DNA from: Prillingera fragicola
Lineage: Eukaryota; Basidiomycota; Tremellomycetes; Trichosporonales; Trichosporonaceae
Assembly (NCBI GenBank): GCA_002335605.1
Contig: BEDY01000008.1
Coordinates: 682,001-746,000, forward strand
Length of the DNA: 64,000 nucleotides
Direction: 5' to 3'
This document shows positions 54,451-64,000 of this stretch, piece after piece (the first letter of the stretch is position 1; every line of letters begins with the position of its first letter). The notes beneath the pieces are model-generated. The model searched no databases, was not told the origin of the DNA, and worked only from the letters and a program-made list of their open reading frames with translations. The position numbers and the translations under genes were made by a program.

Positions 54451-56882
54451 CTACCCACTGAGAATGGAAACATTTGGGTCAAACCAGAATTGGTGGTCGG
54501 TCGCTGCGGCTTCGGCTGTCTGTCCATTCTGTAGGATGGCGCGGAAGAAGTCATCGAGGTCCAGGTTGGCCCCGTGCGTGGTATCATCAGGCGGAAGTGG
54601 TAAATCATGCGGGTGTGCGGCACCCACAAGATCATGTCCCGGTGGTGGGTGCTCGCTTGTGGCCAGGACGTGCCGAAGTCGGTTCATGAACCGGCCCACG
54701 AAACTCATGACGGTATCGCCGTCCCCCAGGGTAGCGACATCGCAGCATTTGGCAAGACGCTTAACATAATCTGTCGCAATGCGTTTCTGAATAGGCCCCA
54801 AACGGGAAAAGATCTTTATGTCAGGGAGAACAACACAGTCGAGATACGCACATTGTACACCATGACGCCAAACGAGGAAACATGGGTCGCGGACGTATCT
54901 TGAAGGTAACGAAGCGTGCCGACTAGGCCAAGCGCTTCACTTTGCTTGGTGAACATTTCTGCCAGTTGAAGCCAGTCGAGGAGCTCGGACTCGCGCTCAT
55001 TTGGCAAACAAATGTCGAGCATGTGATACTTGATTTTTAAGAGGTGATTCAGGTCAAACCACTTCAAATACATTTGCTCAAACGCGGTAATCTTGCCTGA
55101 CGCTGACATAGTCAGCAAAGCGGACGGCCACCAACGTGCTCACAAGGATCTGGAGGAAACCAACGTTTCATGTGCTCGTCGATTTGCACGTACAGGTCCG
55201 TGAGAATCGCGCAGGCCAAATCCCGGGACATGGAGGTAAAATTGCGGCGATACTTGACCCATATGCGGTATGTCGAGGCAGAGCTAACTGTTAGCAGCCC
55301 TAAGCCCGCCCCCCAAACATACCTGAAGCTACAGGCGTGACGCATGTCACCGCACCCCAACCATTCCGTCTCCTCTGCCCATCTAACGGCGTCAGGTGTC
55401 TCCTCCAGTCGGATGGTAGGGGGCAGCGAAAACACATCCGAATACAATCGGTCAAAGGCTGAAGCAAGTTAGCAGCGTGCAAGCAGTCGACAGCCCACAT
55501 GACAAAGTAAACCATGTGCGCTCCGAGTTGGCAATGGTCCTTGCCTCAAACTCGTTGACGGGCAATGGTTTTGCACGGGGAATGTGAAGGCCAAGCTGGT
55601 ACCCCAAACGGATGGCAATCCCCAGTTTTACCCAGGAGCTTCCATCATTGGGATCTTTCCAACAGATCATAATAATCAGCGCTTGAACCAACCCAATGTC
55701 GCACACGCCGAGTCCGACAGCTCGGTTGACAATCGTATGCGTATGGGCAAGCAAGTGCCTGTACAATTGCCGGCGAAAGAACTTCGCGGCTACACTCAAG
55801 ATGGCCGACAAAAGGATAGGAGATGTTGTCCGAATGCGCCCCAGCGTGTGGACTGCAGGTTAGTGGGCAAGTATACTGCCAACTCACATTTGCCGTCCAA
55901 AGTGGCCGTGATAGGGTTGATGTGCTGCATGTATCTGGGGCTGTCAATAGTTACGGGCACAGGTGCACTGACAAGCCCAAAAGTGTATCGGCTTCGTGCA
56001 CAGTCAAGAGCTGCAGAGTAACTGATGGTCAACTTGGTTCCTTTGGCCACAGACCTACTTGGATCGTCAGCAAGACCGCCGCCGAGTTCGCCCTGCGCGC
56101 CTTGTATTGCTTGGTGCACGTCCACGTTGACGTCCCTAGGCAGAACCGGATCCAGATATTCTCGAATATCCAGACGTTTGGAGGCCGAGGGTCCCGCAAG
56201 GGTAGCAGAGGGCGACCGAGATTGAAAACGAACACTTGATTCGGACAGGACATCGGGACGCGCGTTACTGCCTGGACCGGAGTAGTCGGCAGAAAGAATA
56301 TTACTAGGTCCCGTGGGTGGATCTCCAGTTGTGGAGGCTACGCTCACTACGCTTGCTGGGACACTGGGGCAGTAAGAGCCGACCCGAGTCAGTAACCTAC
56401 TGTGGAGGAGGAGGGTGAGAACCAAACTTGCGCCGCCGCTTTCGTGCATACACGCATTCAAGATTCAACCGCCCTGGACAGTGAGCACTATGTTGCACAC
56501 CATTATAAGCTTACGACAGCGTTGGCATGCAGAAACTTGGTCTTCATTGCCTAAACAGCGCGTCTGCACTATCAACAAAGGAATTCCCTCGGAAGGGGGC
56601 ACTAACTTTGATTTTGCGGCAACCTACGCAGCTGTAAACGCCATGTCAGCCACCAAGCTCGCCGTTGCGTACACGTTACTCACGCTAGAAGATGGCGCTG
56701 ATGTCTCTTCTTCACTGGCTGAGCCGGTGATGCTTCCTGGGCTGGGGGAGGCTCGTTTGCCTCCATTGCGATGGGGTAGAGAGTCAATGTCGGAAGCCGG
56801 GTATCGCCCTGCGCTGTTAAAGGTATTCAAGAGCCCGATCCGAGGTCTCCGAGCCAGTGATGGCCGAGCATGTACACGTCAT
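54451..56882 (-). CDS. Zn2Cys6 fungal transcription factor
   Basis: Eleven exons on the minus strand: 56878-56882 (5 nt), 56673-56813, 56607-56631, 56515-56563, 56401-56473, 55888-56363, 55499-55852, 55323-55458, 55144-55283, 54852-55102 and 54451-54813, giving 670 residues. The zinc cluster is scattered over four exons: CVGCRKIKTRC, CQRCRRLNLEC, then YARKRRRKF. It has exact C-x2-C-x6-C spacing only if the acceptor at 56564 is used. The regulatory domain is typical: SAILSVAAKFF, ALIIMICWKDP, AIRLGYQLGLH and RTWFTLSSFDRLYSDVFSLPPTIR. A further 48-nt in-frame intron (56011-56058) may be removed, giving 654 residues. The first exon encodes only the Met and part of Thr. No target is evident from the neighbours. 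Confidence 0.78.
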
Positions 56883-57451
56883 AATACGACTTATCTCAGC
56901 TTCCGAGAATGAGCATCTTGGCTCTGACCCGCTCTAGACCAGAGCAGTCTTGCAAAGCATGATGATAACTTGTGCCCGAACTCGGAACAGGCAGGCGACT
57001 GCCATCAAGGCTCGGCTCGGAAGCACTAGCAATGCAAAGCATGCAAAGCAAACAGCCGAGCTGAGAGCCTTAGGCCAGGAAACAAGATGAAGCTCGGCGC
57101 TGCTACCATTATTCATCGTGCTGCCTCCTCAGCTTTGCCATCTTTGAGCGAGACCTCCTATGCCAACGCATGACATGCTCGCCATTGAACATCAGACCCT
57201 CCAACGCGCTGTACTGAGCGGACTGCACGGCCATGTCTCCCTGTCCCGGAAACTTGGCATCGGAACACATTCTGGTGGGATCACACTTCACCCGAGACAG
57301 CGTGGCTACCACGTGGCTAACTCCGAAAGACCGGTGGCATATTCTCGCTGTGGCGACGACATGCCGCCTCCTTTTTCCCCTTTGTTCAGTGACTGTGAGC
57401 AAGCACTGACGAGCAAGACACTATCTTACCACAAAAGACGTCTCATCCACC
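56883..57451. promoter_or_regulatory. Divergent promoter region (569 nt)
   Basis: It separates the regulator and the eIF3h gene. Noticeable are GCATGC/GCAAAGCATGCAAAGCA repeats at about 57025-57055 and 56953-56960. The 40 nt before the eIF3h ATG are A/C-rich, a normal leader. No coding frame is supported. Confidence 0.35.
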
Positions 57452-58711
57452 ATGACGTCCATGGCTGCCGCTATCGCGGCCTCGCTTCCTGCGCAGGCCG
57501 CTCCCACTCCCGCTCCCGCCCCCGCCCCCGCCAAGGTCCCTGCCCGAATGGAGGGCTTCCTTGATGTCGAGGGCGCGCGCGAGGTCGAGTCGGTCAACCT
57601 CAACTCGCTGGTGTGTGGTGCCGCGGTGATGTGCAACCGACCAATGCTGACATCTATAGGTCTTTCTCAAGATCATGAAGCACTCCACCGACTCGCTCCC
57701 CGCCCCCCCACCTCAGACCTTCCAACAGGACCGTAACGCGCCTCCCCCGACGAACCTTTCGTCGCACCCGGACGCGCTTGGCGTGTTGCTGGGCTTGGAC
57801 CTTGACGGTGTGATGGAGGTCGAGGACAGCTTTGCCCTTCCCGCTGGAGAGACTAGCCTTGGTGGTGAGTTGGCCTACGACGCGCTGCTAAGGAAGATGT
57901 ATGAAACTGACGCGCCGTCCTAGTCCACTCGTACTCGACGCGTTTGCTCAACCACCTGCGCGAGGTCCAGACTCCGGACTCGCCTGTTGGCGTGTACCTT
58001 TCGACGCACAATGGCGGCTTTGTTACCCGTGGCGCGGTCGACCTGATGGTAGCTGTTGAGAAGGCCGCCGGCCGTGGCAAGGCGATTCTGGTGATTCACG
58101 ACGCGAGCAAGGCGGCTGCTTCAGGTGACCTCAGCATCAAGGCGTACAAGCTGAGCGAGGGTGCTCGTGAGGCCGCAAGCAAGGGCAAGTGGGATGCTGC
58201 CGCGCTTGCCGACAACAAGCTCACCGCGGCTACCATGCTCACCACTCTGCCTGTCAACATTTCGTCGTCGGCCTTGGTCAACGCTTTCCTGGCCACCCTT
58301 ACCACCACTGCCGAGCCTGCCAAGCCTTCGCTCTCCACCCCTGCGGTCCCCGTCCCTCCCTCATTCCTTCCCCTTGTCAACCCTCTTCCTCACTCGCTCC
58401 CCGACTACCTCTCCAACACCCTTGACGCGCTCACTCTGCACTCGCACGAGACCAACAACCTGGCCTACATGACTCGCCAGATTGCCCGTGAGAAGACAAA
58501 GCACGAGGCGAGTATCAAGGAGCGTGAGGAGGAGAACGCGCGTCGTCGCAAGATGGGGCAGTCCGAGCTTCCCGTCATTAGCTCTGAGCTTCGTGGTGGC
58601 ACAAAGGAGCCCAGCCGATTGGAGATGCTCTGCCTCCAGGGCCAGGTTGACGGCCTCGCCAAGTCGATGAGCGCTGAGGCAGGCAAGGGTCTTGTCAGGT
58701 GTTATCTGTAG
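57452..58711 (+). CDS. EIF3H: Translation initiation factor eIF3 subunit h
   Basis: Three exons: 57452-57610, 57660-57864 and 57924-58711, giving 383 residues. eIF3h is a non-catalytic MPN-domain subunit of the eIF3 complex. Its features are an Ala/Pro-rich N terminus, VNLNSLVFLKIMKH (start of the MPN domain), ALGVLLGLDLDGVMEVEDSFALP, VGVYLSTHNGGFVT (the metal-binding JAMM residues are absent, as in eIF3h), and a C-terminal coiled-coil segment with KTKHEASIKEREEENARRRK. S. cerevisiae lost this subunit; its presence fits a basidiomycete. Codon use is strongly biased to C-ending codons (CTC, GTC, GCC), a sign of high expression. Confidence 0.9.
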
Positions 58712-58805
58712 CGTAGAGGTCTACTAGTAGTGGACACGTCGGGCGTGTCTTGTCATGCATTTGGTTGTGGATAGAGCTACTACAACATGCAGCCCTCATA
58801 GCCTT

Positions 58806-60878
58806 TCAATACGCAATCCACATGCTGGGCGGCAAGACTGGAACATTAAGCGAGAGGTCCAAACTCAATCCGAACTCACGCTTTGAAATGACAGTCCACG
58901 CACGCATGGCCAACTCTTTGTCCCAGTGTTTGGCACCTGCACCCCTCCTCAGCACCATGCTGGGATCACGCCGGTCATCTTGCTGGAGAACTTCATCGAC
59001 GGCGACCTCGTTTCCGAGGAACCCAGTGTAGACTCGAGCCCTCAAAGGGGAGCGGAGCAAGTCCTGGTCCTTGGGAGGCCGGAATGTTAACAGAGTAGCG
59101 TATGACTTTGAACATATGAACACCTAAGGAGTCAGAGTTTGAAAGGTGCGCAGGCGCTCACAAAGTTTCGGACGTCGCTGTGGCCTTGTGAGGCAAAGTT
59201 GTCTTCAAAAATACGGCACTGGGCAAACACATTGGTGAGTGTGAGCATGACTGCCCTACTGGCAGGGGAGTGGATGAGGCCCGCGAAGTTCTGGAACCGT
59301 TAGTGCTCTGCGTTGGCGGTGTGCCCGAACACGTACCATGACGACGATGCCGTCATCACTGAGAACATCTTGCACGTCACACCAAAATTCGTGGGTGAAC
59401 AACTCAACTGGCAGGCTCCCCGCTGAGAATGTATCCTGCACGATGTAATCCCACTTGACAATTCTTCCGCCGTTGCGAACCTCTTCGGCCGCTTCACGCA
59501 CAAACGCCGCTCCATCCACAAGATGAACTGACGATAGCGGGGTGCTGGCGAGGTTGAAGTATTCCTTTGATGCTTCGTAGACGGCAGAGTCAAACTCTAC
59601 GACATCCACAGCCATGCCTTGCCGCGAGTAGTAGGTTGCCCCGATGCCCACTCCCAAGCCAATAACAAGTGCTTTACCATTGCCCATGACCATGGCTGCT
59701 TCTTTGGATGGTGCCGATGCCGTTCCACGTTCGGCAAGGATCGCTACTTCTTGCAACGGAAACGCTGCAAAGACTCTGGCAGTCAGACACACTCTCAGCA
59801 ACTGAAGTACTCACGAATCTCCCTGCTCTGTCAACGTACCTCCTTTCCCATCGTCGCGCTGCCGGATCCACACACCACCGAGAATGGAATGGTCCGCCCG
59901 AAGGAATCGAAACTCATCACGCAAGTTGTCTGCCACAACAATCCTGCCTGAGTTACTTTGTACGCTGCTCAGCACCCGAAGGTTTCCATCCGAGGCTGAG
60001 AAGGGAGCTTTGTCTGATAACGAAATCTGCAGCCCCACCAAGAGGAGGTTGAGTGACAAAAGGAAGTACCACCGGGCGGCAGAAGTTGGATTCAAGGTGC
60101 GGTGGGCTAAGGGTCTCGCCTTTGGCCCTTTCCCAATATATTTCGGATCTTTTCCCGACGACTTGACAGCTGGGGAGGGCGAAGGAGCTTCTGGCGAATC
60201 GAGACCAACACCAATAGCAATGATCATGACGAGGAGCGAGAGAGCAGCAAGCTTGACAGTCAGCAACCATGGACGACGCCAATATCTTACAGATCGCTCC
60301 GGATATGCTGCACCCAAATAAGGATACTGAGCCAACACGTAGCCCCAGCCCAAGTCTCCCGCGTAAATGGTGGCAAGGTAGACGACCAAAGGAATGCCGG
60401 TGGGGATAGAGCTGCCTATTCCACATACAAACCCAATGGTCAAGACCCAGCGAGTTGCTACGGCACCCCACTCTGGACCTATAAGATGGCCTAAGTAGAC
60501 TGCCAGGTATCGACCCACGATGGAAGCGACTGCTGCGCTGAGGGCTGCCACGGCTAGACCTACGCTCGCATCGCTTTCCTCGGCATGAGGCGCCGCCGCC
60601 GCAGCGGCCATGGCAATCGGATTTCCACCCGTTACCGACACACGCTCACGACGCCTGCGAAGAGCCAAAGCAGCTTGAAGTTGAACAATGGAATGAGAGA
60701 TGATCGCAAAAGCAACATATGTCTCCACGTTGTGGAGGCGGAGAGGAAGAGAGTTGAACAGTGGTGTGAGTTGCGCGTGCACGAGTGCAACGTACAGCGC
60801 TGCAACACCTCCCAGCACAGCAGGCCCTTCCGTCAGCTTCAAAACATACGCGGGCTTACATAGGATCACGATTGTCAT
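58806..60878 (-). CDS. Membrane protein with spermidine-synthase-like methyltransferase domain
   Basis: Four exons on the minus strand: 59815-60878, 59337-59775, 59162-59290 and 58806-59123, giving 649 residues. The first ~290 residues hold about eight hydrophobic segments. The C-terminal half is a Rossmann domain like spermidine synthase: KALVIGLGVGIGATYY (SAM/dcSAM loop), VDVVEFDSAVYEASKEYF, then WDYIVQDTFSAG. This order, polytopic N terminus plus soluble spermidine-synthase-like domain, occurs in a family of unknown function in fungi and bacteria. A true aminopropyltransferase would need its Asp/Tyr polyamine-binding residues, which I cannot confirm. A 33-nt segment (60829-60861) right after the start could be an intron; read-through and splicing both keep the frame. 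Confidence 0.75.
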
Positions 60879-61097
60879 CTTGTCAGAGCTGAGGTGCAAT
60901 GCCAAGGAAAGCAGACACGTCCACAAGTAGTGATTGATGTGCTGGCCGACAGCGGTGCGGGGTATGCGGGGTAGTCACGTGAGCCTCACCAAAAGTTGAA
61001 CCTTCGCCGTCCACATTATTGTCGTCCGCGTCTGTCAATCATTGCCATCGCATTGCCCAACTCTCCTTCGCTCACAACCACTGGCAACCTTATCGCA

Positions 61098-62108
61098 ATG
61101 AGGCAGAAACGCGCCAAGGCTTATAAGCGTGTAATGGCACTTTACGTGTCGGCGTTCAAATTTCGCCAACCATATCAGATGCTTGTATCCGACGACTTTC
61201 TCGTCGAGGCAGGTAAACAGAAGGAGATCGACATTCTCAAGATGCTTGGGACATGTGTGCAGGGCGAGATCAAGCCGAGTAAGTGCATCTTCAACATACG
61301 AACAGCAACCTGACACACTCCCTCCCATATCACCCGTGTCGCTAATCCTCCAGTGATCACACAATGCTGTGTCGAAGCGCTGTACCGTTTAGGCAAGGAG
61401 AACCAGTTTATTGTCAACATTGCCAAGAAATGCGAGCGTCGCAAGTGTAATCATCGCTCTGCTATTGATCCTGCCGATTGCATTAAGGAGGTGGTCGGTA
61501 CGTCTGGGAAACCTGGTGCTTTGCCTGCTGCTAACACTCTGGCAGGCCCTACCAACAAGCACCGTTACGTTTTGGCCCTATCCTCTCCATCACTCACTCG
61601 CACACTTTCCACAGTCCCTGGTCTTCCCATTGTGCACTTCAACGCCCGGGGCGTTCTTGTTCTCTCGCCTCCATCGACCGCCACTATTCGCGTGAAGAAC
61701 ACCGCTGAGGAAGGTCGACGCATCGAGGGTGCCAAAATTCTTGACGGCGTCGTCGACGGAGAAAATGTTGTTGGTGCCGACTCTACAGGCCCTCGAGGTG
61801 CGGCAGCTGAGCGAACTCGCAAAGTCAAGGCCAGGGGACCAAACCCGTTGAGCATGAAGAAGAAGAAGACTGCTGCCGACTCTGAAGGATCGGGTTCCGC
61901 GCAGAAGAGGAGGCGTGAGGACAACCACGATGTGGACGACGATGACAGCGCCGGGGAGAGTGAGGACGGAGGCGATGCTGCTGCGGGTAGGCGAAAGAAG
62001 AAACGCCGTCGCGGACGCGGAAAAGGCGTCGTCGCTGCAGCTATCGCAGATATGAGGACAGACGATGCTGCGGGGACGAGTGAGGTGGGAGGCGAGACCC
62101 AGGAGTAG
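61098..62108 (+). CDS. UTP23: rRNA-processing protein Utp23
   Basis: Three exons: 61098-61278, 61354-61497 and 61546-62108, giving 295 residues. Utp23 is a PIN-fold protein of the small-subunit processome that helps release snR30. The N terminus is KRAKAYKRVMALYVSAFKFRQPYQMLVSDDF and the core includes CVQGEIKP, SMITQCCVEALYRLG (Met from an exon junction) and the zinc-binding AKKCERRKCNH. Then come TNKHRYVLA and LPIVHFNARGVLVLSPPS, and a long Lys/Arg- and Asp/Glu-rich tail (for example KKKRRRGRGKG). The PIN active-site acids seem incomplete, as known for Utp23. The divergent gene starts 219 nt upstream; TCACGTGA (60975-60982) lies between. Confidence 0.9.
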
Positions 62109-62272
62109 TGAAACCTGTATGTTACTCACATTGAGTGCTATCCTGACAGGACTTCAGCGAACATGGATGCACTAAGCAAGATAGATACGTGCATCTAGAC
62201 AATGTTCCCTGTACATACAGCGGCGTAATACCGCACCCCATCCACTACGGCAACTGTTACAAATTATGATGT

Positions 62273-64000
62273 CTAAGTTCGCAGTGGCTCAAGGAAGCTG
62301 CACATGGCAACTCCAATCATTCCGTTCTCATCACGACACACCTGGGCTGTTAGCAGGGACCTAAGGCTAGCGGGAGCATGAACTCACCACTGCTCCGTCG
62401 TTCTCAACTCCGACTTGAGAATATGGGAAGTCAGGCAAATCGGCAACGCGTCCCACCTCATGGAAAACGCTGACAGTCAGCTCACGCTTGCTACGTGGCG
62501 CATACTCACTCTACAAGATCGCCGGCCATCAATGGCAGGAAAGCAAGCCCCTGGAATTTGTGATTCCCAAGCTCGAGAGGATTGAAGTCTGCCACTGCGG
62601 CACATGAATAGAGGACACGTTGCTCACGCCAAGTGTCGCTCGGATCCATGTCGTCAGTCGCTACGCTGGAGCGCAACGATCCATCCGTTCCCAAGTTGAA
62701 GGCACTAAATGAGCCCTCGTTGAGCGACGGTGATGAGCCGTCGCCCAAGGTCGTAAAGATTGGCGTCGGGCTCTTTCCCAGGGACAAACCAAACCCATCA
62801 AACAACAGATGGCTTTCGTCCATCGGAATCCGAGGAAGACCAAATGACAGACGACTTTCGCGTTCCATAGACGACAACGAGCGTAAGCTGCCGCGCGTTT
62901 GCGAGGCTTGCGAGCGTTGTGACAAGGCAGATACTTGCGAGCCTTTCCGGCTCAGTGTGCGCCCATGACTGATACCACCGGGGTCCGGCGTGCCGTTTCT
63001 GCTGTTCGGGCCCAGGCTGCTTTGGCGACTAAGGCTACTCGGCCGGCTGTTCTCTTGTGCACTCTTCTTCTGGCTGCTGCGCCTCAGAAGACTGGGACGA
63101 CGAGTGTTACCATTCTCTGGTAACCCTGACGGAGGAGCGGACAGCGACACTGAGCGTCGACGAGTCCCTTCCTCCCGAGGAGCGGACCTGTTGGACACCA
63201 GCGATGGAGTGTGCCGCAAGGGAGGGTGGTTTACAGGGTGGTTTACGGGGCGGCTTACGGGGCTGGTCGGTTGACCCACACTGCCACCAGTGCGCCGTGT
63301 TCCAAAGGCCTTGATTCGCGTAACGCTTGCACGAGCTGCGTTTTGTTAGCTGGACTCAAGCCCACACGCGCAGTACTTACAGCCATCGCCACCTGCAATC
63401 GCAAGATTCCGGACTTCATTGTTGGGCTCACGCCAACGGTCATGCCAAGCCTTATGTATCCCGCGAGGGACCGAAACATTCAACCGAACCTCCTTGATGC
63501 GGCCATTGTCGGTGATCATCTCGGTTGGCTCGGACAGGTACTGCAAGGTATATGCCAAGACCTTGTCGCGAATCGTGGCATAATAGCGTTGCTGTGCCAT
63601 GACAAAGGCAGCGACTGCGATATCAAAGATACGCGTGTAGCCCTCCATGAATGCAGGTAGCTCTTCAAGAAGCTGAGTGTGAATAGCAACGTAGTCGATG
63701 GCCTCCAGCTGAAGTCCTCGTTCAATAGACTTTTTTGCCTGGCGGTGGGCGACGTATCGGCCATACTCTGCCGACTTGGAGTTCAGCCTTTGAATTATCA
63801 TGAGAGGATTCTTCGCGGCGTCCAGGAGCTTGCCGAACATGAGCATGATCGAGTTGCACACCTCAGAATTCTGTACTCAGCTCAGTTTCATGGATTAACT
63901 CACCATCTCCTCCCACGCCGTTCGCACCACTTCCTCTAACAAGGCCTTGAACGCGCGAACCTTTACCGATCGAGGATCATTGCCCGTGCCGTCTAGTGTA
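62273..64000 (-). CDS. BAR-like and SH3 domain protein, C-terminal part
   Basis: Minus strand, running off the right edge: exons 63904-64000 (partial), 63381-63870, 62510-63335, 62388-62469 and 62273-62341. The helical N-terminal portion (FKALLEEVVRTAWEEM, NSIMLMFGKLLDAAKNPLMIIQRL, RVTYS-less YVAIHTQLLEELPAFMEGYTRIFDIAV) resembles the BAR-like region next to the Dbl-homology domain of fungal Rho GEFs such as Gef1. A Ser/Pro-rich linker follows, then an SH3-like end: LYSCAAVADFNPLELG, FLPLMAGDLVDVFHEVG and CRDENGMIGVAMCSFLEPL. It probably binds membranes and partners in Cdc42/Rho signalling; the catalytic part lies outside. The intron at 63871-63903 is just 33 nt. Confidence 0.7.

Noticed and set aside
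1..64000. Transposons, retroelement proteins, CRISPR arrays, rRNA genes
   Set aside because: I found no reverse transcriptase, integrase or transposase motifs, no long terminal or inverted repeats, no regularly spaced repeats and no rRNA-like sequence.

Overview
The window is nuclear DNA of a fungus, most likely a basidiomycetous yeast of the Tremellomycetes (Trichosporonales- or Cryptococcus-like). The reasons are the gene families, the compact layout with genes on both strands, and genes cut by many very short introns (mostly 33-60 nt, GT...AG, with a CTAAC/CTGAC-like branch point a few bases before the acceptor). I see no bacterial operons, rRNA, CRISPR array or intact transposon. Gene models below were spliced by hand: I checked that exon lengths sum to whole codons and that the joined protein reads through family motifs.

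Layout. 1-5 kb: the N-terminal part of an unknown Ser/Pro-rich protein (minus strand, running off the left edge), then an Fpk1/Nrc2-type AGC kinase. 5-19 kb: housekeeping genes for dolichol kinase (SEC59), Enp2, an Ala-rich membrane protein, Tsr4, GGPP synthase, the Vps4-associated protein Vfa1 and Upf3. 19-31 kb: a metabolic block with a type-B carboxylesterase, a Dal5-like MFS permease, a peroxisomal D-amino-acid oxidase, a divergently transcribed Zn2Cys6 regulator and an ACC-deaminase-family enzyme. It looks like a nitrogen / D-amino-acid scavenging cluster. 31-36 kb: branched-chain aminotransferase and a C2-domain AGC kinase (Sch9-type). 37-46 kb: a Reb1/Myb-like DNA-binding protein, a small membrane protein, an SF1 helicase and a mitochondrial rhomboid protease. 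46-54 kb: an unknown Ser-rich protein, an OB-fold protein resembling Stn1 of the CST telomere complex, SURF1/Shy1, Sec62 and the RRM protein Rna15/CstF64. 54-64 kb: a second Zn2Cys6 regulator, eIF3h, a membrane-anchored spermidine-synthase-like protein, Utp23, and the C-terminal part of a BAR-like/SH3 protein that runs off the right edge.

The most unusual signals are (1) the 19-31 kb cluster, (2) a run of tiny exons (5, 6, 7, 12 and 16 nt), one of which encodes the middle of a helicase Walker A motif and several of which a gene finder would miss, (3) introns whose removal or retention keeps the frame open or changes a C terminus, including a GC-AG intron and a 350-nt intron in a gene set where most introns are about 40 nt, and (4) a candidate Stn1. 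No single gene is of an entirely unknown kind; three or four proteins have no recognisable family.
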